Positions 24,057 to 32,728 of a stretch of DNA of 64,000 bases are shown one piece after another. Positions within the stretch are counted from its first letter, which is position 1. The number at the start of each line of letters is the position of its first letter. Source of the DNA: Nitratireductor indicus C115 (lineage in GTDB: Bacteria; Pseudomonadota; Alphaproteobacteria; Rhizobiales; Rhizobiaceae); contig NZ_AMSI01000007.1 in the NCBI RefSeq assembly GCF_000300515.1, positions 186,001 through 250,000 of the forward strand. The letters run 5' to 3'. The notes under the pieces were generated by a model. It ran no database searches and was not told the origin of the DNA. It saw only the letters and a program-made list of their open reading frames with translations. The position numbers were made by a program, and so were the translations under genes.

Positions 24057-25921
24057 ATCTTTACACCATGCTGCTCAGCAAAATAGAGCCACCGCGGCCA
24101 AAATTTATCGTCGTTAGCAAGCTGCGATTTGAGCCGCTCTGTGATCGCCGCGACATCACCGGAGCTCGGATTTTCGGCCAGCTGGAGGGCCTTCGCCCGC
24201 TCGATTGTCTCTTCAGCTTCTCTTGATCTGGCGTGACGTAGTCCAAACAACGGAGAGGTAAGCCAACCCGAGGCATCGCCATATTTTACAAACGGCGTTT
24301 CCTCGAGCTTGACCGTCGGTCCCACGCCATGAAGATGGTAAAGAACATCGATGGAGGTGTCGAAGCTCGCCTCCATCGAGGCTAGTATCATTGGGGAATG
24401 GGTAGCCGCGATCATTTGTACCGCTAAATCGCTACTCAGAAGCTCTCCAACGCTCATGAGTGCAGGAAGGACTATCCTTTGCCACTTCGGATGAAGATGT
24501 GCCTCGAGTTCATCCACGATAACCATCATCCGGCGAAGCGGAATTTCACCCATCTGCTTCGCGGCAAGCTCATGCTCTTGCCATGACCAAATGATGAGGT
24601 AAGCCAAGAGTAGCACTCTCTGCACGCCAGAAGATGCGTGAGTTACTGGCACGGTGTCGTAACGGTGCCGAATGGTAGGGATATCTCGAGGTTCGTCTGG
24701 AATTCGAACCGGCTCCCCTGGCGTCAGAGTGCCTAGATCCTCGGGAGACAGCCTTTTAAGTACCGCCGCAAATTGATCGAATGTCTTCCGATCAATAGAG
24801 GTCTGCCACTTGATCCAATCTCTTATTAGCCCCTCAATAGTTCCTGGACGCCCGTCCCACAACTCCTTCGCCGATAAGCTATTGGATATCGATGACTTCC
24901 TGTTGAACCTGCTACGTACAGGATCGGCAAACGCGAAGGAACCGTCAGCGCGGGAAAAGATCGCAATCGCCTCAACTGTCGCCGCTTCTTTCGGCCGTAC
25001 CCACGTAAAGCTCTTCCTATCATACTTAGCCTTGAAACTTACCATCCTTCCTGAGCTTCCGCTTAAGGAGTAATCCACCTCTGATACCACCGTTGGATTA
25101 TCGAGTTGCGGAAGCGCTTCGCGATCAGCCCAGCTGCCAGTCGCTGCCCACCAGGCAAAGTCGAGCAGAAACGATTTACCTAAGCCATTATCGCCGGTGA
25201 TAACGCTAAGGCGCTGCCCAAAATCAAGTTCCATTTCGCGGGCTGGCCCAGCGTTGCGCAACCGTAGCGACTTTATGGTTCGACCACCTTCAGCTTTTGC
25301 GTCAGGCGGAGGCGGTAATTCGCGCGTAATTGCCGTCATCGCGAGCGGCTCAAATGAAAATGCACCTTCAAAGGCCAGAACATCCTCCATCATCCTGATA
25401 GAGAACAGTCTTTCCTTCTCGGCTTCATTTATCTTGTATTCAGAGAAAAATAATTCAACAAGTTCCTCGTAGTTGCTGACGCTACCTACGTCTGTATCCT
25501 TATAAAGCCACACCGCCAATGCGTCTGCGGCAACGTTAGATGGGAATTTTTTCTCTTCCAGGACGGTCGTAATTCGATCAAGATACTCGCGCGAAAAGCC
25601 CCATTTCGGGGTCCCTCTGGGATGTTCAAACACCGATGCGAACGTCTGCGTATTGACTGTCTGTAAACCTGTTGACGGATATCGTTGTTTGACCCACGAC
25701 GAAGCGCTTTTGAAAGGCTGGAAATAGTAGGAGCTACGATGATCAAGCCGGTGATGGCCATCAAGATGCTCTTCGGTGAGTTTGTCCAGGCTTAAAGCGT
25801 CTAAAGAGCCAACACTGAGCCCGTAATGCTTGCATGCAACAAAAGTGATGCCAATGAACGGATGTACATTGGCGCGAAGAATGGCGATAGCATGAAGCAC
25901 GGCTTCGGCTGTTAGATACAT
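24053..25921 (-). CDS. AAA/SMC-like ATPase (PtuA/OLD-like) with N-terminal extension
   Basis: This 622-residue protein holds an ABC-type ATPase of the AAA_15/AAA_21 kind found in defence systems. Walker A is ITGDNGLGKSFLLDF (243-250), the signature is HASSGVQRVLLLAYL (428-440), Walker B with D-loop is MMVIVDELEAHLHPKWQR (465-482) and the His switch is IAATHSP. The first 215 residues form a separate region I cannot assign (LDGHHRLDHRSSYYFQP and similar), which standard PtuA proteins lack. It lies 29 bases after the methyltransferase and overlaps the HNH gene, so three minus-strand genes probably form one transcript. Its likely role is to sense invading DNA or damage and to gate the HNH partner. 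Confidence 0.82.
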   Translation of the reverse strand: MYLTAEAVLHAIAILRANVHPFIGITFVACKHYGLSVGSLDALSLDKLTEEHLDGHHRLDHRSSYYFQPFKSASSWVKQRYPSTGLQTVNTQTFASVFEHPRGTPKWGFSREYLDRITTVLEEKKFPSNVAADALAVWLYKDTDVGSVSNYEELVELFFSEYKINEAEKERLFSIRMMEDVLAFEGAFSFEPLAMTAITRELPPPPDAKAEGGRTIKSLRLRNAGPAREMELDFGQRLSVITGDNGLGKSFLLDFAWWAATGSWADREALPQLDNPTVVSEVDYSLSGSSGRMVSFKAKYDRKSFTWVRPKEAATVEAIAIFSRADGSFAFADPVRSRFNRKSSISNSLSAKELWDGRPGTIEGLIRDWIKWQTSIDRKTFDQFAAVLKRLSPEDLGTLTPGEPVRIPDEPRDIPTIRHRYDTVPVTHASSGVQRVLLLAYLIIWSWQEHELAAKQMGEIPLRRMMVIVDELEAHLHPKWQRIVLPALMSVGELLSSDLAVQMIAATHSPMILASMEASFDTSIDVLYHLHGVGPTVKLEETPFVKYGDASGWLTSPLFGLRHARSREAEETIERAKALQLAENPSSGDVAAITERLKSQLANDDKFWPRWLYFAEQHGVKI

Positions 25922-25950
25922 ATGCCCGTTATGCCTTCTAAGAATTGCGG

Positions 25951-26958
25951 CTATTCCAAGTCCAACTCGTCTTCAGCTATGAGTTGCTTAATCTGGTCGA
26001 TCATCAAATCGCAATATTCCTTTTTGGCATCGATACCTATCACGCGAAAACCGTGCTTAAGCGCAAATACCAGCGAGGTTCCACTTCCCGCAAACGGATC
26101 CAATACCACACCTCTGGGTGGCGTTGTCGTCAGAATTGGAATACGAACCAACTCTTCTGAGAAGCGGGCCTTATGTCGGCCCGTCTGCCCCCTCACCGGC
26201 GCTATCTCCCAGGTATCTAGTGGCGGCAGAACAGTGCCTGTTTCGGATGTCCGCCCCACGGCATTCTTATCGAAATAGTACCATCTCTCCTTTACAAAAT
26301 GGAAAACGTACTCATGGGACATTGAACACCGGTCACGCACTTGGTCCGGTATCGGATTAGGCTTTACCCAAACATTGTCGTTTCGAACAATCCAATTACG
26401 ATCTTGCATTTCTATAGCAAATCGATGGGGAATCAAAAGTAGCTGCTTGGGAACACACCATTTGCCGTCACCTTTTTTGTCTTGTGGGCGGATACCAAAG
26501 CGCCGCGCTGATTGCTTTGCTTCCCCACTTCGATGTTCACCTTTACCGCTCCAGTACGTATCCCCGATATTGACCCAAAGACTTCCGTTGTCAGCGAGCA
26601 CAGAACCCGCGCTTTGAAAAACGTCGGCAAGAGTGCTGATAAATTCCGAGGGGTGCGCTTCTAATCCGATCTGGCAATCAACTTCATAATCACGCTGCCC
26701 GTAAAAGGGTGGCGAAGTAACAATGCAGTTCGCCTGAACGCCTTCTGCAGCAAGAAGCGACAAAGCTTCACGCACGTCCATATTGAGCACGATGGCAGTC
26801 TCGTCGGCGTAAGCCGCAGCGGCTTTTAGTCGCTTTGAGCTAAACGCATCTTCGGACATTACCTGAGGATGCATGGCCTCGTTTGCACGAGTGGGGGGAC
26901 GACTTTCTTCGGGTAAATCGACCAACTTCAGTTTGGCTCTTTTGTTGCTGCGCGTCAT
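25951..26958 (-). CDS. DNA methyltransferase, beta class (N4-cytosine or N6-adenine)
   Basis: This DNA modification enzyme has 335 residues. Motif IV TSPPFYGQRDY (81-91) comes before the target-recognition region, and the S-adenosylmethionine motif VLDPFAGSGTSLVFA (285-299) is near the C-terminus, the beta-class order. SPPF at motif IV is commoner in N4-cytosine enzymes, but N6-adenine cannot be excluded. It stands divergent to the Z1 helicase across 248 bases and just upstream of the ATPase/HNH pair. No restriction endonuclease of a classical type II kind is adjacent, so the methyl mark probably serves as self-label for the neighbouring multi-gene system. Confidence 0.88.
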   Translation of the reverse strand: MTRSNKRAKLKLVDLPEESRPPTRANEAMHPQVMSEDAFSSKRLKAAAAYADETAIVLNMDVREALSLLAAEGVQANCIVTSPPFYGQRDYEVDCQIGLEAHPSEFISTLADVFQSAGSVLADNGSLWVNIGDTYWSGKGEHRSGEAKQSARRFGIRPQDKKGDGKWCVPKQLLLIPHRFAIEMQDRNWIVRNDNVWVKPNPIPDQVRDRCSMSHEYVFHFVKERWYYFDKNAVGRTSETGTVLPPLDTWEIAPVRGQTGRHKARFSEELVRIPILTTTPPRGVVLDPFAGSGTSLVFALKHGFRVIGIDAKKEYCDLMIDQIKQLIAEDELDLE

Positions 26959-27206
26959 TTTGAATCACAAGTTATTGAAATGTCTTCAGCGAACATAGCG
27001 GCTAGACCCTGCGGGCGCGAGACCTGAAGTGGGTTTTAAACAGGTGCGATAAATATTCACGGTCGTCGATCGAATGGGAAATTTCGAGCACTCCAGCAGC
27101 GATCTTCAATCGACAAGAAGGTCAGCCAGTCAGCGCTAATTCAACCTGTTGACGAGTTGCATCTCAGCGATGAAACTAGATCCAGGAGCTAGGGGATCGA
27201 ATCGTA
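26959..27206. promoter_or_regulatory. Divergent promoter region of the defence island
   Basis: These 248 bases separate the methyltransferase (minus) and Z1 (plus) starts and must hold both promoters. The sequence is AT-richer than the window average. I see no strong palindrome and no small regulator gene. A CAGGAGCTAGGGG stretch at about 27183-27195 is the likely ribosome site of the Z1 gene. Confidence 0.5.
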
Positions 27207-29051
27207 ATGTCTTTCGATATCAACAATTTTTTGAATAATGCACCGTCATCGCATCAATATGAAGGTCAGCTTGAGCGACTACGAACCGCTGGGAAAGACG
27301 TGGAATGCATCGAAATCGCAGTGCGCGGTGCAGTGGCGAATCTATCCTCGAAAGCCACTCGTTCGTTCGTCGTCTATGGTGAGCCGCAAAGTGGCAAGAC
27401 CGAAATGATGATATGCCTAACAGCAAAGTTGCTGGATCAAGGACACACCTTCATTCTCCACCTGCTGAACGACAGCGTCGACCTGCTCGGTCAAAATCTC
27501 GGTCGTTTTAAGACGTCGGGCTTGGCCCCAGCCGCCCGCAATTTTTCAGAGATTCTCGACCCTACTATCCCGGTAAAAAGCGGAAGGCATGTTATTTTCA
27601 GCAAAAAAAATGCCAACGACCTCCGAAAACTTATCGACAAAATTGGGAGTGTAGAGGGCATCGTTGTAATAGATGACGAAGCAGACTATGCTTCTCCCAA
27701 TTCTAAAATCAATTCCGGAACCAAAACCAGAATAAATGAACTCATAAATCAGATTCTTGGTGAAACCGGGATTTATATTGGCGTGACGGCTACACCAGCC
27801 CGACTTGACCTGAATAACACTTTTCAGAATGACAGCCACCTCTGGGTCGATTTCCCGCCTCACTCCGCTTACACCGGCCAAGACGTATTCTTTCCGTTAG
27901 ACAATAAGGTTGATTTTTCGCTTCAGCTCTTACCGAACAGCGGAGATGAACCGAAATATGCAAGAAGCGCTTTATTCAGATTTCTTGCGAATGTAGCTTA
28001 TCTCAATAAGTATGTTAACAATTCTGAAGAAAACTACTCATTTCTTGTTCACACGAGCGGAAAAAAGACTGATCATAAATCGGACTGGTCGGTAATAAAT
28101 TCTGCGCTAAATGATCTTCAGGATCCGAAATCATCCCGGTTTGAAAAGTATGTTAAAGAAATTTGGGACGTCATCTCAACACGGTATCCAGACGCCGATG
28201 TGGACGAATTAACCCGGTATGTACTAAACAACATTACCAGAAACTCCCTTATAATAATAAATAGCGAACGCGATTTTAGCCTTCGCGGCGCTTCCGCGAC
28301 GAATCCGAGTAGTCTTTTCACAATAATTATAGGCGGCAATATTGTTTCACGGGGAGTAACGCTTGAAAATCTACTTTCAATGTTCTTTACACGTGACGTT
28401 CGCCATAAGATCCAGCAAGATACCTATATTCAGCGGGCACGCATGTTCGGAAGCAGGGGAGGATATCTTCGCTTCTTTGAACTAACTATTCCCTCCGCGC
28501 TTTATAGTGATTGGCACCGCTGTTTTGTATTCCACCGTTTGGCACTGGATGCGATCCGACAGAAAATGGGCTCCTTGGTCTGGCTTACCGATCAGCGAAT
28601 AGCCGCGGTCTCAAGTTCAAGTATTGATCGTTCTACCGTCGATCTCAATAGGGGTGAAATGTCGTTTGCAATATTTGACCACACAAGAGAGATTGAAAAA
28701 TTAGTTACGTCGGAAAAATCTTCGCTGCAATTGATGGAAGAGCTCTCCCAATTACTGGGAGATCAGAGTTTCCCGAGTTATCTCCGAAAGTATATATTGA
28801 GAACCCTTCCGAAGCAGAGTGCATCCTTGGCCTTTCATCCAACAGGATCGATAGTAAAATACACTGATGCCAACCAAAAACTCATAGAGCGGCGGCGCGG
28901 ATTTATCGGCACCTCTGACCTTCAAAAGGGAAAATATCCTCACGCCATCCATCATTTTAAAATCTACACAAATGGCGAAGGAAGAGCTCGACTATTTTAT
29001 AAATTTGAAGGGAATATTCAGTTCATCAAGAACCTGCGAAATGATACCTGA
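27207..29051 (+). CDS. Z1-domain superfamily II helicase/ATPase
   Basis: Z1 proteins are SF2-like ATPases found in restriction-modification-type operons, where they are thought to translocate or remodel DNA. This copy has 614 residues. It shows Walker A GEPQSGKT (58-65), the Walker B/DEAD-like IVVIDDEADYASP (about 152-164), motif III TATPARLD, and the Z1 hallmark IIIGGNIVSRGVTLENLLSMFFTRD followed by QRARMFGSRGGY with the arginine finger. It is divergent from the methyltransferase and overlaps a 152-residue downstream gene by 11 bases. Its GC content is visibly lower than in the trb genes that follow, which points to recent transfer. Confidence 0.88.
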   Translation: MSFDINNFLNNAPSSHQYEGQLERLRTAGKDVECIEIAVRGAVANLSSKATRSFVVYGEPQSGKTEMMICLTAKLLDQGHTFILHLLNDSVDLLGQNLGRFKTSGLAPAARNFSEILDPTIPVKSGRHVIFSKKNANDLRKLIDKIGSVEGIVVIDDEADYASPNSKINSGTKTRINELINQILGETGIYIGVTATPARLDLNNTFQNDSHLWVDFPPHSAYTGQDVFFPLDNKVDFSLQLLPNSGDEPKYARSALFRFLANVAYLNKYVNNSEENYSFLVHTSGKKTDHKSDWSVINSALNDLQDPKSSRFEKYVKEIWDVISTRYPDADVDELTRYVLNNITRNSLIIINSERDFSLRGASATNPSSLFTIIIGGNIVSRGVTLENLLSMFFTRDVRHKIQQDTYIQRARMFGSRGGYLRFFELTIPSALYSDWHRCFVFHRLALDAIRQKMGSLVWLTDQRIAAVSSSSIDRSTVDLNRGEMSFAIFDHTREIEKLVTSEKSSLQLMEELSQLLGDQSFPSYLRKYILRTLPKQSASLAFHPTGSIVKYTDANQKLIERRRGFIGTSDLQKGKYPHAIHHFKIYTNGEGRARLFYKFEGNIQFIKNLRNDT

Positions 29052-29499
29052 GTACCGACTATTTCATGGGGCTGCCATTTGCGCACTGATCGACCAATCG
29101 CCTTTTGGACTGACAATCGGCCACCTGGGCGCCGATGGGCGCTCAGGATTCTATATCATCAATCAGATAGTTGGGCTCTATATTAAACATTCTACCGCGC
29201 GCCTGACACCGTGGCAGTTCTCTTTCACCGGCCAAAACATTGAACAATTTCTGGAACTGCGCTCTTGTTGCAGAGAGGTGTTCGTGGCGCTTGTTTGCGG
29301 ATGGAACGGCATTGTATGCTTGGATCTCTCGGAGCTCAAAGCGGTTGCAGCAGTAGATGGCACCGAGCTGCCGTGGGTTAGAGTGACACGTCGACCAAAA
29401 AGCATGTTTACCGTCTCTGGTGATTTTGGCGTGTTGAAAACAAAAAAGCGTGACGGATTTATCGATCTTTTTCGGCATCCTGTGTGGGGAGGTATTTGA
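29041..29499 (+). CDS. Uncharacterised 152-residue protein coupled to Z1 helicase
   Basis: I cannot name this family. It starts MIPEYRLFHGAAICAL and has a compact alpha/beta look: GFYIINQIVGLYIKHSTARLTPWQFSF, then VFVALVCGWNGIVCLDLSEL and VRVTRRPKSMFTVSG. The order of a hydrophobic strand, a Lys-His-Ser, and a later LVCG strand with Asp/Glu recalls small nuclease folds, but no nuclease motif can be asserted. The frame is open from 28972; the ATG at 29041 is chosen because it gives only an 11-base overlap with the Z1 gene and starts the conserved-looking part. Translational coupling to Z1 suggests the two act together. Confidence 0.65.
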   Translation: MIPEYRLFHGAAICALIDQSPFGLTIGHLGADGRSGFYIINQIVGLYIKHSTARLTPWQFSFTGQNIEQFLELRSCCREVFVALVCGWNGIVCLDLSELKAVAAVDGTELPWVRVTRRPKSMFTVSGDFGVLKTKKRDGFIDLFRHPVWGGI

Positions 29500-29557
29500 A
29501 GCGGTGCACACGGTCGCATGCGCGGCAGATTGCGAAACTGAAGCTACAAATCTCAAC

Positions 29558-29788
29558 TCACGTATCGTGGATGCGGCGCTTTGTTTTGCTAAATTCGCGG
29601 TCGCTTGCCATGAATCTCTGGACCATCGGCACGATCAGCTTCCCCGGCTCTGGCGGTGACGCCTCCCTTTTCTCTCTCGCCAGGATCTCCGCATAGGCCT
29701 GCAGATCCCGAAACACCGCCGCAGGCAATTCGACAGTGATCTTGACCGGCTTGTCGTCCGGAATGACGGAGAGCTTCAGCTTGGTCAT
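29558..29788 (-). CDS. DUF2274 protein, last gene of the trb operon
   Basis: This 76-residue protein belongs to the DUF2274 family, regularly found directly after trbI in alphaproteobacterial conjugation operons. It has a ribbon-helix-helix look (KLSVIPDDKPVKITVELPAAVFRDLQAYAEILAREKRE), so it may be a small DNA-binding regulator. The start overlaps the trbI stop by four bases. The 58 bases beyond its stop, up to the defence island, contain nothing visible and mark the junction of two foreign blocks. Confidence 0.85.
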   Translation of the reverse strand: MTKLKLSVIPDDKPVKITVELPAAVFRDLQAYAEILAREKREASPPEPGKLIVPMVQRFMASDREFSKTKRRIHDT

Positions 29789-30984
29789 GACGGCTCCTTG
29801 CGTGACACATAGGGCTGCATCATTAGATCGCGATTGACGATAACGCGGACCGGAAACCCCGGCCGGATGGTCAGCGTCGGCTGAATATTGAGCTGCCGAC
29901 CGACGATCTGCTGCCCGACATTAGCGGCCGTCCCTTGCGCGCTTTCGCGGATTGCCTGGGCGATCTGACTTTCCTGGCTGTTGCCGCCGATCTGTGTTCC
30001 AACGCCGAGCAGCGTGGAAAGGGCGGCCGCCTTGAACAACTGCCCCCAATGATAATCCACACCGTCTTCAAGCCCAGAAAACCCTTGCGGGTCGGCGCCG
30101 GGCAAGCGCTCCAGCACGATGGACGTGCCGTTCGGCATGACGACACGGTTCCAGACGAGAAGGACGCGCGACTGGCCGAAGGCGACCTGGCTGTCGTACT
30201 GGCCGATGAGACGTGAGCCCTGCGGAATGAGGAGAGCGGTTCCCGTCGGGCTGTCATAGACGTTTTCGGTGACCTGCGCGGTGATCGATCCCGGCAGGTC
30301 GGACTGGATACCGGTGATTAGGGCGGCGGCAATTACCGATCCGGCCTGCAGGATATAGGACGAGGCTTTTTTCTGCACCCGATCCGGACTGACGGTCTGC
30401 CGATCTGCCTCGGCATTGACGAAGGCGAGCTTGCGGTCCTGCATGTTCTGGACCGCCCCGGCGTCGAGCGCAGGCGTGGTACCAGGCTGCGTCAGCGTAT
30501 TCGGATCGGCAGCATTAGCCTTGCCGTCGAGCACCGGCGCGGTTTCAGCACGCACACCATGACTGTCGGTGAACAGCTTGGCGACCCGTGCCGCCTCGAT
30601 TTCCGCGAGACGCCGTTGTTCATCCGGATCTGCGCGCGGGATCTTAAGCGCAGGTACGGTCACGGGCTTGCCCTCTCCCTGCGCCTTCAGGATCGGCCGG
30701 CCGAGATCGCCGGGAAGTGCCGGCCCCAGCTTCGGAATGGCGGTGTAATCCTTCGGGAGGCTGGCAAGGCCGTCGGCTTCCGTGCGATTGTCGGTACTAT
30801 AGAGTTCGGACGGGGCCTCACCCTTGCGCCGTGCGGTATCGAGGGCAAAGAACAAAGCGGCGGCGATCGCCAATCCGGAGACACCCCCAAGCCCGATCAG
30901 GACTTTCCGGGAGAGGCGCTTGACGCGGGGCGGCTCCGGCCGCAGCCGGAACGCCGCCTTGATATCCTTCTCCCCGGTCATCAA
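29785..30984 (-). CDS. trbI: Conjugal transfer protein TrbI (VirB10-like)
   Basis: TrbI spans the inner and outer membranes and forms the core channel of the conjugative type IV secretion system. This copy has 399 residues: a cytoplasmic head, one membrane helix (KVLIGLGGVSGLAIAAALFFAL, about 27-48), a Pro-rich periplasmic linker, then the VirB10 beta-barrel domain with YILQAGSVIAAALITGIQSDLPG and the antenna region ending RPGFPVRVIVNRDLMMQPY. It overlaps trbG by four bases upstream and DUF2274 by four bases downstream. It appears intact. Confidence 0.95.
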   Translation of the reverse strand: MMTGEKDIKAAFRLRPEPPRVKRLSRKVLIGLGGVSGLAIAAALFFALDTARRKGEAPSELYSTDNRTEADGLASLPKDYTAIPKLGPALPGDLGRPILKAQGEGKPVTVPALKIPRADPDEQRRLAEIEAARVAKLFTDSHGVRAETAPVLDGKANAADPNTLTQPGTTPALDAGAVQNMQDRKLAFVNAEADRQTVSPDRVQKKASSYILQAGSVIAAALITGIQSDLPGSITAQVTENVYDSPTGTALLIPQGSRLIGQYDSQVAFGQSRVLLVWNRVVMPNGTSIVLERLPGADPQGFSGLEDGVDYHWGQLFKAAALSTLLGVGTQIGGNSQESQIAQAIRESAQGTAANVGQQIVGRQLNIQPTLTIRPGFPVRVIVNRDLMMQPYVSRKEPS

Positions 30985-32042
30985 TCGTTCTCCGACGGGA
31001 AGAGTACCGTTCTGCGTTTCGAGGGACGGCCGTCGGTGCGCACGATCCGCACCCGGCGCTGGCTCTCCTTGTCGCCGAGCCTGAGTTCAGCCGCGGCAAA
31101 GAGGCGATCGACGACATAGTAGTTCTGGCGGGCGCGGTAGTTGACGAGTTCGGAATTGCCCGACGCGCCGATGACGAAGAGCGGCGGCATTTCTCCCTGG
31201 GCGATGCCGGAGGGGAATTCGATATATACCTTTTTGCCGTCGTCGAAGACGCGAACGGGCCGCCAGGGGGCGCTGTCGCCCTCGATACGATAGCGGAAAT
31301 TGAGCCTGGCGATATCGACGCCGGCGGCGACCGGCATGGTCTCAGCGGCTTGCGTGTTGCGGCGTTTCAGGGCAATCAGCTGGTCGGCGGGATATTGCCA
31401 GGAGACGGAAGCCATGTAGGTCTTTTCCGTCGAGCGCAGTTCGAGATGATAGGTGCGCAGATTGGTGTTGATGACAAGATTGGTCTCGATGTCGGGACGC
31501 GTCGGTTTCGCAAGAATATGCACCTGTTTGGTGGCGCCCGCGCCGCTTTCCGTATCGCCGATGATCCAGCGCACTGTGTCGCCGGCGGCAACCGGACCGG
31601 AGCCGACCAGTTCCTCTCCGGGCTCCAGCGCGATATCAGTCACCTGCCCAGGGGCTGCATAAACCTGGTAGAGCGCGCCGACGGTATAGGGATAGACCTG
31701 AACGGCATTGATGAAGCCGTCGCGAACCGGCTGCATGCGTGCGGCCGCGTTGGCCGCCGACACCCGGTCCTTCGGGTCCTTGGCTTCCGGCTTCTTCTTC
31801 GCATCCCCAACCGGCTTCAACTGGCCGGGCAGCGGCAGCGGCTTCGGCAGCTCGACGATTTTCACCGGGCCTACCGGATCGGTGATCTTCACTGCCGGCG
31901 CCGCGTCATCATAATTGATTTCTGGCGGGATATATTTGTGGGCGCAGCCGGCAAGCGCCGTTGCCGTCAGCAGCACTGAGCCTAACGTGACCGCCCTGCC
32001 CGGCCGACGTCTGTTCATGGACATTCCTGTTACCCCCGTCAT
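30981..32042 (-). CDS. trbG: Conjugal transfer protein TrbG (VirB9-like lipoprotein)
   Basis: TrbG is the VirB9-type component of the outer-membrane core complex. The product (up to 353 residues) has a signal with a lipobox-like VLLTATALAGC, an N-terminal domain with VQVYPYTVGALYQVYAAPGQVTDIALEPGEEL, and a C-terminal half ending in the VirB9 pattern NYYVVDRLFAAAELRLGDKESQRRVRI. The ATG at 32042 overlaps the trbF stop as ATGA. Two more in-frame ATGs at 32024 and 32018 would also leave the signal intact, so the start is uncertain by eight codons. Confidence 0.93.
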   Translation of the reverse strand: MTGVTGMSMNRRRPGRAVTLGSVLLTATALAGCAHKYIPPEINYDDAAPAVKITDPVGPVKIVELPKPLPLPGQLKPVGDAKKKPEAKDPKDRVSAANAAARMQPVRDGFINAVQVYPYTVGALYQVYAAPGQVTDIALEPGEELVGSGPVAAGDTVRWIIGDTESGAGATKQVHILAKPTRPDIETNLVINTNLRTYHLELRSTEKTYMASVSWQYPADQLIALKRRNTQAAETMPVAAGVDIARLNFRYRIEGDSAPWRPVRVFDDGKKVYIEFPSGIAQGEMPPLFVIGASGNSELVNYRARQNYYVVDRLFAAAELRLGDKESQRRVRIVRTDGRPSKRRTVLFPSEND

Positions 32043-32728
32043 TGCGAAAGCTCCTTCGACCAGTTGATGGCGTTGACATAGACACCGAGCGGATTGGCGC
32101 GCAGCCGGTCGGCATCGCGCGGCGGGGCGATGACCACGGTCAGGATCGCCGTCCAGCGTTCGGTGGATGAGAGTTGTCCGTTCTCGTAGCGGCGCTCGAC
32201 CCAGGCGACGCGGAAGCTGTCAGGCGAGGCGCGAATGACGGACGAGACGTCTATGGCAATCTGGACCTTGCCGACCTTGGTGAAGGGATCGTTGGCGCGC
32301 GCATAATCGTTGAGCGCCACAGCACCCCGATCGGTCGTATACTGATAGGCGCGCAGCCAGTTCTGGCGAACGATCACCGCATCGGCGGGGATCGAGCGGA
32401 CGTTCTCGACGAAGCGGGCAAGATGCCAGGCGATCTGCGGATCACTCGGTTTGTAATCGGCCATCGCCGGCGCCACGGCCTGGGCCTCACCAAGCTTGTC
32501 AATCTGCACGACCCAGGGCACGACGGTTCCACGGGTCGATTGCCAGACGAGGGCGCCTGCAAAGCTGCCGGCGAGCAGGAGCGAGCCGAAGGCCATCAGC
32601 CGCCAGTTCTTCGCCTGGACACGGGCCGAGCCGATGCGCTCGTCCCAGGCCTGGGCTGCCTTCTGATACGGAGTTTCGGGTTCGGGTGTGCGGGCGTAGC
32701 GCACGGAGGCGCGTTTGAACGGGTTCAT
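32039..32728 (-). CDS. trbF: Conjugal transfer protein TrbF (VirB8-like)
   Basis: TrbF is a bitopic inner-membrane protein of the VirB8 family that helps assemble the secretion channel. This copy has 229 residues, with a short cytoplasmic head (YQKAAQAWDERIGSARVQAKNWR), one membrane helix (LMAFGSLLLAGSFAGALVW, about 44-62) and a periplasmic VirB8 domain (VVPWVVQIDKLGEAQAV to the C-terminus). It overlaps trbL upstream and trbG downstream by four bases each, and it appears intact. Confidence 0.94.
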   Translation of the reverse strand: MNPFKRASVRYARTPEPETPYQKAAQAWDERIGSARVQAKNWRLMAFGSLLLAGSFAGALVWQSTRGTVVPWVVQIDKLGEAQAVAPAMADYKPSDPQIAWHLARFVENVRSIPADAVIVRQNWLRAYQYTTDRGAVALNDYARANDPFTKVGKVQIAIDVSSVIRASPDSFRVAWVERRYENGQLSSTERWTAILTVVIAPPRDADRLRANPLGVYVNAINWSKELSQ

